From: Alphaproteobacteria bacterium UBA7314
GTDB lineage: Bacteria; Pseudomonadota; Alphaproteobacteria; MPNO01; UBA830
DNA: 64,000 nt
Direction of reading: 5' to 3'
Assembly (NCBI GenBank): GCA_002471575.1
Contig: DKQG01000044.1
Location: forward strand, 28,380-92,379
How positions within the stretch are numbered: position 1 is the first letter of the stretch; every line of letters starts with the position of its first letter. Of this stretch, positions 51,951 through 59,839 are shown in pieces. The notes under the pieces are model-generated. The model was given only the letters and a program-made list of their open reading frames with translations, searched no databases and was not told the DNA's origin. The position numbers were made by a program, and so were the translations under genes.

Positions 51951-52718
51951 TCACTGCATCACCGACGGGCCGTCCATGTTACCGGCCGTTCCGCTTTCCG
52001 GAAGAATGCCTAGCCGCCGGGCGACTTCTTGGTAGGCTTCCTCGACGCTGCCCAGATCGCGGCGGAATCTGTCCTTGTCCATGATTTCGTTTGTCGAAAC
52101 GTCCCACAGGCGGCAGTTGTCTGGGCTGATTTCGTCGGCGAGCACAACGCGGACTTCTTCGTTATTCCACCAACGCCCGAATTCTAGCTTGAAATCGACG
52201 AGCCGGATTCCGATCGCCAGGAACAGCCCGGAGAGAAAATCGTTCACCCGCAGTGACATGTGCATGATCTCGTCCAATTCTTGGGGCGACGCCCATCCGA
52301 ACGCCGTGATGTGTTCTTCGGAGATCATGGGGTCGTTGAGCTCGTCAGACTTGTAATAATACTCGACGATGGACCGGGGCAGAGGCGTACCTTCTTCCAT
52401 GCCGAAACGTTTGGTCAGAGAACCGGCCGCGACGTTCCGGATGACGATCTCGACCGGGATTATCTCGACCTCGCGGACCAGTTGCTCCCGCATATTTAGA
52501 CGGCGGACGAAATGCGTCGGAATGCTGATCTCGCTCAGCTTGATCATTAGATATTCAGAAATCCGGTTGTTGAGAACGCCCTTGCCCGTGATCACGCCCT
52601 GCTTCTTGTTGTTGAAGGCTGTCGCATCGTCCTTGAAATACTGGACTAGGGTACCCGGCTCCGGCCCTTCGAAAAGGATCTTAGCCTTGCCTTCGTAGAT
52701 ACGTCTGCGGCGAGCCAT
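51951..52718 (-). CDS. purC: Phosphoribosylaminoimidazole-succinocarboxamide synthase
   Basis: SAICAR synthase of purine biosynthesis, joining CAIR and aspartate with ATP. The 255-residue protein begins MARRRRIYEGKAKILFEGPEPG and shows NKKQGVITGKGVLNNRISE, VEIIPVEIVIRNVAAGSLTKRFG, LVDFKLEFGR and DEISPDNCRLWD, all family signatures in order. Cytoplasmic. purB, the next enzyme to use a succinyl intermediate, lies about 2 kb to the right on the same strand, with NRDE and DUF1476 between. Convergent with the dioxygenase gene. Confidence 0.97.
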   Translation of the reverse strand: MARRRRIYEGKAKILFEGPEPGTLVQYFKDDATAFNNKKQGVITGKGVLNNRISEYLMIKLSEISIPTHFVRRLNMREQLVREVEIIPVEIVIRNVAAGSLTKRFGMEEGTPLPRSIVEYYYKSDELNDPMISEEHITAFGWASPQELDEIMHMSLRVNDFLSGLFLAIGIRLVDFKLEFGRWWNNEEVRVVLADEISPDNCRLWDVSTNEIMDKDRFRRDLGSVEEAYQEVARRLGILPESGTAGNMDGPSVMQ

Positions 52719-52868
52719 TCTGTGCCTCGGATCTCCGGAAACCTGCGCGCGTGCCTTGCGCGATTGTTATCCAGATATAGCGAATTCGCGGAGGCGGTCA
52801 ATGGCGCTTACGGGCTATCGGGCGGGGAAATTCCCGAGAGAATACGAGGGCCCGATCCTGCACCCTTA

Positions 52869-53624
52869 TCATTCAATTGGCTCGTAGGGAGCGTTGCCCG
52901 GCGCTCCGTTTGCGAAAAGCCAGACCGGTTTGCGGTGTTTGAAATTTACAGATGGCAGGGCGACAAGCGCGCTGGACAGCGTACCGAACCCGATGTCGGT
53001 CTCGATCCGCATGGCATCCCGTGAGTCAGTGCCGGGACCGTGTTCCGTCGATGCCAGAAGGCTTTGCCAGCCTGTCCAGTCTCCTAAATCCACGTCCGGT
53101 TCGGGCGCGGCTTCGAACCGGGGCTTGAAGAAGTCGACCCGGCCGGAGGCTGTATCATTAAGATCGAAAGCGGTCAGCATCGACAGCCCCTCGGGGACTT
53201 CAGTGACCTTGATAAGGCCATTATCGTCAGCGCCGAGACTGCGGAGCCAAAATGCATCCCGATTGTCGGCGATCACTAGATTGAATGACCGGTAGCTGCG
53301 TCCATCGAGACCCGCCAGTGCCTCGGCGGCATCGACGGCGTCAGCATGATCCAGAGCTTCCAGCACGATTTCGCCGCGCGAGCGCAATGTCGGATCGGGG
53401 CCGAGTGAATCTTGGCGATTGAGAATGCAGGCGGTGACGCCCTCGTCGTTAAGCCCCATCCAGGTGCCGCCCGCCAGCCGGTCTATACCTGCTACGACGT
53501 TTTCGCGATCGCGCCAGTGTCGCGCGGGCGGGTCCCAGGGCCGTCCCGCCATTTCGTCACGGTTTGCAGCAACGAGGAGGGGCCAGTCATGATCTGGCCG
53601 TCGCAGAATGATTAGGGTGCACAC
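52869..53624 (-). CDS. NRDE/TANGO2 family protein
   Basis: A 251-residue homologue of eukaryotic TANGO2. The start is GTG 53624, because the family begins Met-Cys-Thr and the Cys at position 2 is invariant; the open frame continues upstream without similarity. The name-giving NRDE follows in VAANRDEMAGRP near residue 20, then GIDRLAGGTWMGLNDEGV near 46. The family is linked to heme/lipid handling in animals; the bacterial role is unknown. It lies 151 bases after purC's start region on the same strand. Confidence 0.88.
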   Translation of the reverse strand: MCTLIILRRPDHDWPLLVAANRDEMAGRPWDPPARHWRDRENVVAGIDRLAGGTWMGLNDEGVTACILNRQDSLGPDPTLRSRGEIVLEALDHADAVDAAEALAGLDGRSYRSFNLVIADNRDAFWLRSLGADDNGLIKVTEVPEGLSMLTAFDLNDTASGRVDFFKPRFEAAPEPDVDLGDWTGWQSLLASTEHGPGTDSRDAMRIETDIGFGTLSSALVALPSVNFKHRKPVWLFANGAPGNAPYEPIE

Positions 53625-53719
53625 CGGGTGTCGATAGCAGTTTCGAGTGGTCGCGGCCATACTCATAATCTGACGACTTGACATCACGCGAATGTGCGCC
53701 GGTCGAGAGTTAATCAGCT

Positions 53720-54070
53720 TTGAGATACATCAGGAAGGCGCTGATATCTGGATTTGACGACCACGAGAAAAGTTTCGAGGCGAAATACAAGCGTGATCAG
53801 GAAACACTGTTCTGCATTATCTCGCGTCGCGACCGGCTGGCAGTGCTTAGGGCGGCGGAACAGTTTGGCATGCCGGATAATCAGGCACTGGACTATGCGA
53901 AAGAGGTCGTACTGTCGGATTTCAAGGGGCCGGGCGATGACGATGTCGTCCGCAAAGTGCTGGGCGACTTCGAGAGCAACGGTATCGACATGGACGAGCA
54001 GAGATTGCGCAAAGAAATGATCCGCCTGATGGACGAAGCCGGACGGCAGAACAAGGCCGAAAACAGCTAG
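53720..54070 (+). CDS. ATP synthase zeta-type inhibitor subunit (DUF1476), start uncertain
   Basis: Homologue of the alphaproteobacterial zeta subunit, which blocks reverse rotation of F1-ATPase. Landmarks are SGFDDHEKSFEAKYKRDQE, AEQFGMPDNQALDYAKEVVLSDF and DDVVRKVLGDFESNGI, in the family order. The first conventional start is TTG 53720 (116 residues). The family normally begins Met-x-x-FDD-E, which would place the start at codon ATA 53744, just after AGGAAGG with a 5-base gap. I list the TTG but think the ATA position is where translation should begin, unless mutated. Cytoplasmic. Confidence 0.87.
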   Translation: MRYIRKALISGFDDHEKSFEAKYKRDQETLFCIISRRDRLAVLRAAEQFGMPDNQALDYAKEVVLSDFKGPGDDDVVRKVLGDFESNGIDMDEQRLRKEMIRLMDEAGRQNKAENS

Positions 54071-54091
54071 GTGAATTCCAGCTCGCGCATA

Positions 54092-55387
54092 TCAGCCGAA
54101 AACCCGCTTGAAAATCGTATCGACGTTCTTGGTGTGATATGCGAGGTCGAACATTTCTTCGAGTGCCGCATCGTCGACCAGCGAGGATACATCCGCGTCG
54201 GCTTTTAAGAGGTCTAGAAACGATTTTCCCTCGGACCAAGACTCCATCGCATTGCGCTGAACCGCGGCATACGCGTCTTCGCGGCTCATCCCCGCTTGGG
54301 TTAGGGCCAGCAAAACACGTTGCGAAAATACCAGGCCGCCCAACGCATCCAGGTTCGACTGCATTTGCTCGGGATATACGACCAGTTTTTCGACAACTCC
54401 CGTCAGTCGGTCGAGCAGGAAATCCAGCGTAATCGTGGCGTCCGGTCCGATCATGCGCTCGACCGATGAGTGCGATATATCCCGTTCGTGCCACAGCGCT
54501 ACGTTTTCCATTGCCGGGATGCAGTGCGACCGCACCAGCCGGGCAAGTCCGGTAATATTTTCGGTCAGCACCGGGTTGCGCTTGTGCGGCATCGCCGACG
54601 AGCCCTTTTGACCTGGCGAAAAATATTCCTCCGCCTCACGCAGTTCGGTCCGCTGCAGGTGACGGATCTCCACGGCCAGCCGCTCGGCGGAGGATGCGAT
54701 TACGGCAAGAACCGAAAAATACATTGCGTGTCGGTCGCGGGGGATCACCTGTGTCGAGACCGTTTCCGGCTTCAGCCCCAAAGATTTGGCGACATGTTGT
54801 TCAACCGCCGGATCGATATTGGCGAACGTGCCCACAGCGCCGGAGATCGCACAGGTCGCAATTTCGGCGCGAGCCGCTTCTAGCCGTTCGCGGTTTCGGG
54901 CGAATTCCGCATAATGACTGGCTAGCTTGACTCCGAATGTCGTCGGCTCCGCATGAATGGCGTGGCTTCGCCCGATGGTGGGCGTAAGCTTGTGCTCTGC
55001 GGCACGGGACTTAAGCGCGGCAAGCAACTTGTCGATATCCTCCAGCAGGATATCAGTCGCCTGCATCAACTGGACGGCGAGGCAGGTGTCGAGCACGTCG
55101 GACGATGTCATGCCCTGATGGACGAAACGTGCCTCGTCGCCGACGTGTTCTGCGAGATTGGTCAAAAACGCGATGACGTCGTGCTTGGTTTCGTGTTCGA
55201 TCTCGTCGATCCGATCAATCTCGAAGGTCCCGCGATCCCAGACCGCTTTAGCCGCCTCCTTTGGGATGACGCCCAGTTCGGCCTGCGCATCGCAGGCATG
55301 TGCCTCTATTTCGAACCAGATACGGAACTTGTTCTCCGGCTCCCAGATCGCCGTCATCGGGGCGCGAGAATATCTTGGAATAGCCAT
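54092..55387 (-). CDS. purB: Adenylosuccinate lyase
   Basis: Catalyses two fumarate-releasing steps in purine synthesis (SAICAR to AICAR, and adenylosuccinate to AMP). The 431-residue protein starts MAIPRYSRAPMTAIW. The N-terminal domain holds EIEHETKHDVIAFL, the central helical domain THLAS-type block RSHAIHAEPTTFG, and the superfamily signature GSSAMPHKRNP near residue 262 with the catalytic Ser. WHERDISHSSVERM is also present. Tetrameric in the family. It shares the strand with purC and NRDE. Confidence 0.97.
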   Translation of the reverse strand: MAIPRYSRAPMTAIWEPENKFRIWFEIEAHACDAQAELGVIPKEAAKAVWDRGTFEIDRIDEIEHETKHDVIAFLTNLAEHVGDEARFVHQGMTSSDVLDTCLAVQLMQATDILLEDIDKLLAALKSRAAEHKLTPTIGRSHAIHAEPTTFGVKLASHYAEFARNRERLEAARAEIATCAISGAVGTFANIDPAVEQHVAKSLGLKPETVSTQVIPRDRHAMYFSVLAVIASSAERLAVEIRHLQRTELREAEEYFSPGQKGSSAMPHKRNPVLTENITGLARLVRSHCIPAMENVALWHERDISHSSVERMIGPDATITLDFLLDRLTGVVEKLVVYPEQMQSNLDALGGLVFSQRVLLALTQAGMSREDAYAAVQRNAMESWSEGKSFLDLLKADADVSSLVDDAALEEMFDLAYHTKNVDTIFKRVFG

Positions 55388-55432
55388 AAAACGGGTTTAT
55401 CAGAATCGCCGGATCTCAGGAAGGGATCGCCG

Positions 55433-55620
55433 CTAAATCGTCTGGTAATTGCGGACGGCGATCCAATAGGTCATGAAACCGAAGATCGCCCCGAACAGCA
55501 CCCCGCTGGCCATAGCGGTCTAGGATCCGTCCGGGAGGGCGACGACAATCCCCGTCATTACGCCGATCAGTTGCTGGATGAAGCCGACGAACGATGACCC
55601 GGCGAGTGCCGCAGCGGGCG
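55433..55620 (-). pseudogene. C-terminal remnant of a second MFS transporter
   Basis: Immediately after, and partly overlapping in another frame, the 3' end of the MFS gene is a frame reading ALAGSSFVGFIQQLIGVMTG, then VLFGAIFGFMTYWIAVRNYQTI and a TAG stop at 55433. This matches the last two or three helices of a Bcr/CflA-type protein and resembles the end of the upstream gene itself (AGAASSLLGFVQ). It is interrupted by an in-frame TAG at 55520-55522. It looks like the tail of a neighbouring paralogue left after a deletion that fused two tandem MFS genes. Confidence 0.7.
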
Positions 55621-56790
55621 GACAAGGACTAGATACAGGATCAACGTTGAAAACGTGCAAGTGCATATCACTATTGCCATGGGCAGCGGCGTTCCGTCAT
55701 TCATAAGGCCGATCACGGTTGTCGCGGCGGCGGCGGTCAGAAACTGAACAAATCCGAGCAGCGACGATGCCGCGCCCGCGATTTGGGCGAAGGGGGACAT
55801 CGCACCTGCTGTTGTCCCCGGAACGATGAAAGCGAGGGATACGAGTAACAGCACGACCGGCCCCATCAGCGTGTAAACCGTGATTTTGCCCGACAAAACA
55901 AAGGCAAGCATTACGATTCCTGCGATTGTCGCCAGGATGGCACCGTTGCGGATCATACCGTCGATACCCACTTGGTGCGCGACGCGTGCGACCACGACCT
56001 GGGCGATAATGTAACTGACCATCGGGACCGCCATCGCGATCCCGAATTCCAGCGGCGACAGTCCGAGATACTGGATAAGGCCGACCGGTGCGCCGGCGAA
56101 ATACGCCATAAGCGCTCCGTACATGAAACTGCCGCAAACGCCATAACAAAGGAAAGATCGAACGCCGAACACCTGCCGGTAGTTCGCAGCGATCGTCCTC
56201 GGGTGAAGTGATTGTTTTTCGGTGCTGGTGTTGGTTTCCGCAAGTCCGAGCAATATCGCCAGTCCCGAGAACACAGCGAAACCGGCCATTGTCAAGAACA
56301 CCGATTGCCAGCCATATGCAACGGATAGCCATCCACTGAGCCCGGGTGCAATGGTGGGCATGATGCCGTGAATGCCCATCATCAGGGCAAACAGCCGGGC
56401 GCCTGCCTCGCGGTCGAACAAATCGCGGATTACGGCCCGGGCGACGATGACGCCGGAACATGCGAAGAAGCCCTGCAGGAAACGCAGGCCGATTAACGCC
56501 TCGATTGTGGGGGCGTTGGCGCAGGCGAGGGCGGTCGCCGCATATGACGCGATACCAAGCAGGATTACGGGTTTTCTCCCAAACCTATCAGATAGTGGCC
56601 CATAGATCAGCTGCCCTACGGCGATCCCAAGCACCATCGCGCTCAGACTGAACTGGACAGACGCGGTTTCTGTAATGAAATGGCCTGCGATCTCTGGGAC
56701 GAGCGGGACTGATGCGTCTACCGATAAGGGTAACAGCATTGGCAACAGGCCTAGAAGGGCCGCCAGAAGCGCATACCGACTTCGGCTCAT
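55567..56790 (-). CDS. Bcr/CflA-type MFS exporter
   Basis: A 407-residue, twelve-helix transporter. Motif A is YGPLSDRFGRKPVILLG near residue 62, and RFLQGFFACSGVIVARAVIRDLF supplies the motif C region. The ATG at 56790 overlaps the stop of the MarR gene (ATGA), so regulator and exporter are co-translated. The last 20 or so residues (RPLRHSPGHRSSASSSN) look out of frame: the same DNA in the next frame encodes transporter-like sequence of the adjacent remnant, so this C-terminus is probably the product of a fusion or frameshift. Substrate unknown. Confidence 0.88.
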   Translation of the reverse strand: MSRSRYALLAALLGLLPMLLPLSVDASVPLVPEIAGHFITETASVQFSLSAMVLGIAVGQLIYGPLSDRFGRKPVILLGIASYAATALACANAPTIEALIGLRFLQGFFACSGVIVARAVIRDLFDREAGARLFALMMGIHGIMPTIAPGLSGWLSVAYGWQSVFLTMAGFAVFSGLAILLGLAETNTSTEKQSLHPRTIAANYRQVFGVRSFLCYGVCGSFMYGALMAYFAGAPVGLIQYLGLSPLEFGIAMAVPMVSYIIAQVVVARVAHQVGIDGMIRNGAILATIAGIVMLAFVLSGKITVYTLMGPVVLLLVSLAFIVPGTTAGAMSPFAQIAGAASSLLGFVQFLTAAAATTVIGLMNDGTPLPMAIVICTCTFSTLILYLVLVRPLRHSPGHRSSASSSN

Positions 56791-57299
56791 ATCAGACGTG
56801 ACGGAAATCGCTGTTTCGAACGACCGGTCCTAGGTTCAGTTTTCAGGGTCAATTTCGAGGGTCCGGTGATGTTGTTTCGAACGCGCTTGATCATGTTCTT
56901 GAAATGGGTCTCTTCCTGGTCGGACAGCGGATTCAAGCACTGGCGGTTGACGGCTTCCGCCTCGGGAATGGCCTTGCGGTATACCTTCCGCCCGTCTGCC
57001 GTCAGGTACACATTGATTTTGCGGGCGTCCTTCTTGTTTGCCTCGCGGCGCGCGAGGCTACGTTCCTCGAACTTGTTGAGGGCTGCAACCGTGGTTGGTC
57101 CTTTCATCCCCACTTTTTCGGACAGTTCGCGCTGCGTCAGACCATCCCGTTCCGACAACGCCCGAAGCAACGGCCAAAGGCCGAGTGACACGCTGTGCTG
57201 GGCAATTCGGTCGGAAAAATCCGTATTAATGGTGAGGTTGGCATCCCAGACCGGGCAACCCACGGTGTCTTCGGGGTCGAAATAGTCGTTGGTATTCAT
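56787..57299 (-). CDS. MarR-family transcriptional regulator
   Basis: A 170-residue winged-helix regulator starting MNTNDYFDPEDTVGCPVWD. The DNA-binding segment reads LTQRELSEKVGMKGPTTVAALNKFEERSLARREANKKDARKINVYLT (residues about 54-100), containing the MarR wing with D-R-x-x-x-V-like KDARKINVYLT. The C-terminus is basic. It overlaps the exporter gene downstream and is divergent from the hydratase-lyase homologue, so it could control both. MarR-type regulators are known for hydroxycinnamate catabolism, but the ligand here is open. Confidence 0.92.
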   Translation of the reverse strand: MNTNDYFDPEDTVGCPVWDANLTINTDFSDRIAQHSVSLGLWPLLRALSERDGLTQRELSEKVGMKGPTTVAALNKFEERSLARREANKKDARKINVYLTADGRKVYRKAIPEAEAVNRQCLNPLSDQEETHFKNMIKRVRNNITGPSKLTLKTEPRTGRSKQRFPSRLI

Positions 57300-57345
57300 G
57301 CGCCGGATGTACACGCCATGTTGGTGACGGGCAAGTTCCCCTAGG

Positions 57346-57374
57346 TTGACAGAACCAAACCGTAGCGGGACACT
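57346..57374 (+). promoter_or_regulatory. Candidate promoter of the catabolic cluster
   Basis: TTGACA at 57346-57351 is a perfect -35 box; 17 bases on is a weak -10 candidate GACACT (57369-57374). Directly downstream, TTAG-CTAC-CTAA is a small inverted repeat that could bind the divergent MarR protein. The -10 match is poor, so this is tentative. Confidence 0.4.
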
Positions 57375-57440
57375 TTTTTAGCTACCTAATAAACTCTCAA
57401 AGCCAGCGAGAATAAACGCTTAAAGTCAGGAAAAGAAAGT

Positions 57441-58280
57441 GTGACGGACACGGAATATTCATACGACTATGAAACGCTTCTCGTCGGGTTTGACGAGGGT
57501 GTGTGCGTGCTGACGCTGAACCGACCTGACAAACGTAACGCGATGAATCCGATCCTCGGCGAGGAAATTACGGACGCACTGGAACATCTGCGCAACGACG
57601 ACCGGTGCCGAGTGCTGGTGATCACAGGTGCCGGAGATTCATTCTGCGCCGGGATGGATCTCAAAGAATTCTTCATGGAGCTACAGGATAAGCCGTCCGA
57701 ATACGACCGGGCGCATCGGGTCGCCGTCGAATGGCGGGGGCGAACACTGCGTCTGTTTCCAAAACCCACGATTGCAATGGTGAACGGCCATTGCTTTGGC
57801 GGCGCATTCACGATTGTCGAGGGGTGCGATCTTGCCGTGGCGGCCGAAGACGCCAAAATGGGGTTGAGCGAGATTAATTTTAAAATGTTTCCGGGCGGTA
57901 GTGTGGGCAAGTCGATGGGAAATCTGCTGCGACCCAGGGATTACATGCTTTACGCCCTGACCGGCCGTCCCATGAGCGGGCAGATAGCCGCCGATATCGG
58001 GTTTATCAACTACGCCGTACCCCGGGCTGAGTTACGCGACGATGTGATGGCGTTGGCGCATGAGATTGCGGCAAAGGACCCGTCCGCCCTTCAGGCCACG
58101 CGGGAAATTTATAAGAATTCGCTCGACATGAATTGGGATACGGCGATGGATTACGCGGCCGCGCTCCAATCCGCCCATACCGCTCGGCAGGCGAATGCGT
58201 TCCGCGAAGAGGGAATTGGCGATTTCCTCGACAAGAAATACAAGCCCGGCCTCGGCGGGCACGAAGATGCAAAAGAATGA
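57441..58280 (+). CDS. Enoyl-CoA hydratase family, hydroxycinnamoyl-CoA hydratase-lyase homologue
   Basis: A 279-residue crotonase-fold protein whose closest recognisable relative is p-hydroxycinnamoyl-CoA hydratase-lyase, which turns feruloyl-CoA into vanillin and acetyl-CoA. Shared blocks are LNRPDKRNAM, AGMDLKEFF, KPTIAMVNGHCFGG, LSEIN with the catalytic Glu144, and a C-terminal KYKPGL. Compared with the Pseudomonas enzyme as I recall it, Tyr75 is Phe77, Ser123 is Thr124 and Tyr239 is Ala240, so the phenol-binding Tyr pair is gone. A non-phenolic substrate or plain hydratase activity is likely. GTG 57441 start; the stop overlaps the next gene (ATGA). Confidence 0.85.
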   Translation: MTDTEYSYDYETLLVGFDEGVCVLTLNRPDKRNAMNPILGEEITDALEHLRNDDRCRVLVITGAGDSFCAGMDLKEFFMELQDKPSEYDRAHRVAVEWRGRTLRLFPKPTIAMVNGHCFGGAFTIVEGCDLAVAAEDAKMGLSEINFKMFPGGSVGKSMGNLLRPRDYMLYALTGRPMSGQIAADIGFINYAVPRAELRDDVMALAHEIAAKDPSALQATREIYKNSLDMNWDTAMDYAAALQSAHTARQANAFREEGIGDFLDKKYKPGLGGHEDAKE

Positions 58281-59080
58281 CGGAGTTAGACGACATGGCT
58301 GACTGCATAGAATCCAAAATCGATATTCGGGGAACAGGTCTTCACCTGCGCCGGGGCGGATCGGGGGAACCGATGCTGTTCCTCCACGGCGCCAGCGGCG
58401 TGGCGGGATGGATACCGACCTTTCAGGCGCTGTCGGAATCGCACGACCTGATGGTGCCCGACCATCCCACCTACGGCCTGTCAGACGAACCCGACTGGCT
58501 GGACAACATGGACGACCTAGCCATGTTTTATCTCGATTTTCTCGACCAGATGGACCTCGAAGGCGTGCACCTCGTCGGCAATTCGCTGGGCGGCTGGCTG
58601 GCGATGGAAATCGCCGTGCGCAACTGCACCCGGCTAAAAAGCCTGACCTTGGTCGGGGCGGCGGGTATCCGGATCGCCGGCAAGCCGATTGCCGATATTT
58701 TCATGATGGATCCCGACGATCTGGTGCGCGAAATCTTCGTGGACCAGAGCTTTGCGGACAACATCCTGAACATGGAACTGACCGAAGAGCAGGTTGATGT
58801 TCAGATCCGCAATCGCGTCGCGACGGCGCGGCTTGGCTGGCAGCCAAGGCTTTTCAACCCGAATTTGCGCAAGTGGCTACACCGTATTTCGTTGCCGACA
58901 CATGTGATCTGGGGCGATACCGACAAGATTGTCGATCCGGCCTATGCCGATGAATTCGGTCGCGTTATCGCGGGATCGGCGGTGACTATGATCGAAAAGG
59001 CCGGACACCTGCCGCATATCGAGAAGCCAGAGGCTTTCGTCGAAGCAGTGTTCGGGTTTATTCAGGCGAAAGCCGCCTAG
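58277..59080 (+). CDS. Alpha/beta hydrolase, meta-cleavage hydrolase-like
   Basis: A 267-residue hydrolase starting at ATG 58277, which overlaps the stop of the upstream hydratase gene; ATG 58295 is an alternative. It has FLHGASGVAGW, PDHPTYGLSDEPDW, the nucleophile elbow GNSLGGWLAMEIA near residue 104, Asp in IWGDTDKIVD near 214 and His in KAGHLPHIEKPEAF near 241. This layout is that of the C-C bond hydrolases of aromatic meta-cleavage and related esterases. Translational coupling to the crotonase gene suggests consecutive steps. Confidence 0.87.
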   Translation: MTELDDMADCIESKIDIRGTGLHLRRGGSGEPMLFLHGASGVAGWIPTFQALSESHDLMVPDHPTYGLSDEPDWLDNMDDLAMFYLDFLDQMDLEGVHLVGNSLGGWLAMEIAVRNCTRLKSLTLVGAAGIRIAGKPIADIFMMDPDDLVREIFVDQSFADNILNMELTEEQVDVQIRNRVATARLGWQPRLFNPNLRKWLHRISLPTHVIWGDTDKIVDPAYADEFGRVIAGSAVTMIEKAGHLPHIEKPEAFVEAVFGFIQAKAA

Positions 59081-59113
59081 TGGGACTTAACCCCTCAGAC
59101 GGGGAGCGATGAT

Positions 59114-59694
59114 TTGAAGGTTTTCATGTTCCATCTGATGCCTTGTGCGGCGTTGAACATGAAAGAACGCGACCGTCATCCGTCAGCCCGGGTGACCCTG
59201 CCTAATTCGTTGTATGAGCCGAAGGTCGGCCACGAGGTTTACAACCGATACTTGGACGAACTGGAACTTGCGGCGGAAATGGGTTTAGACGGCGTCGCCG
59301 TCAACGAGCATCATCAGAACGCTTACGGATTGATGCCGTCGCCGGTTGTCGTGGCGTCGTCGCTGGCGCGCCGCACCGAACACTGCAAGCTAGCGATCCT
59401 CGGCAATGCGTATGCTCTGCACGAATATCCGCTGACCCGCTAGCTGGCCGTCGATTACGGGCCGCAGAAATTTGCGTTAATGGCGTGTGCCCCGGCGCGA
59501 TGCTGTCACCGGGGGTACAGAACTATATCGAAAGCGGCATGGTCGACGGTAAGATCGTCGAGGAACTTGCCCTTCTTAACCGTCTGGCGGAGTGCGACGA
59601 GATCGCCAACGTGATCGCGTTTCTGGCATCGGACGCGGCTTCCTACGTGCACGGGACATCGATGTTCGTCGATGGTGGGCAAACGGTTCACTGA
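59114..59694 (+). pseudogene. Chimeric relic: luciferase-like monooxygenase 5' end joined to SDR 3' end
   Basis: The first 109 codons (TTG 59114, KVFMFHLMP, then GLDGVAVNEHHQNAYGLMP and RRTEHCKLAILGNA) are the N-terminal third of a bacterial luciferase-like flavin monooxygenase. At HEYPLTR the reading meets TAG (59441-59443) and then LAVDYGPQ, which belongs to an SDR. A one-base shift near 59470 leads to the SDR tail in the next frame: VCPGAM, then ANVIAFLASDAASYVHGTSMFVDGG, stop 59694. Some 250 monooxygenase and 170 SDR residues are missing. A deletion between two genes at a shared Leu-Thr-Arg coding stretch explains it. Confidence 0.8.
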
Positions 59695-59839
59695 CTAACT
59701 TTTCGTCTCTGGCTGTTCAACTAAAACGTAAAATAAAAATTGAAAACAACAGGTTGGACGCGATGCGGAGCCCGTTCCGACGTTTGCGAATATTTCCTTC
59801 GCAAGCTATCGTCTGGTATCATGTAGAAAAGGAGAACCC

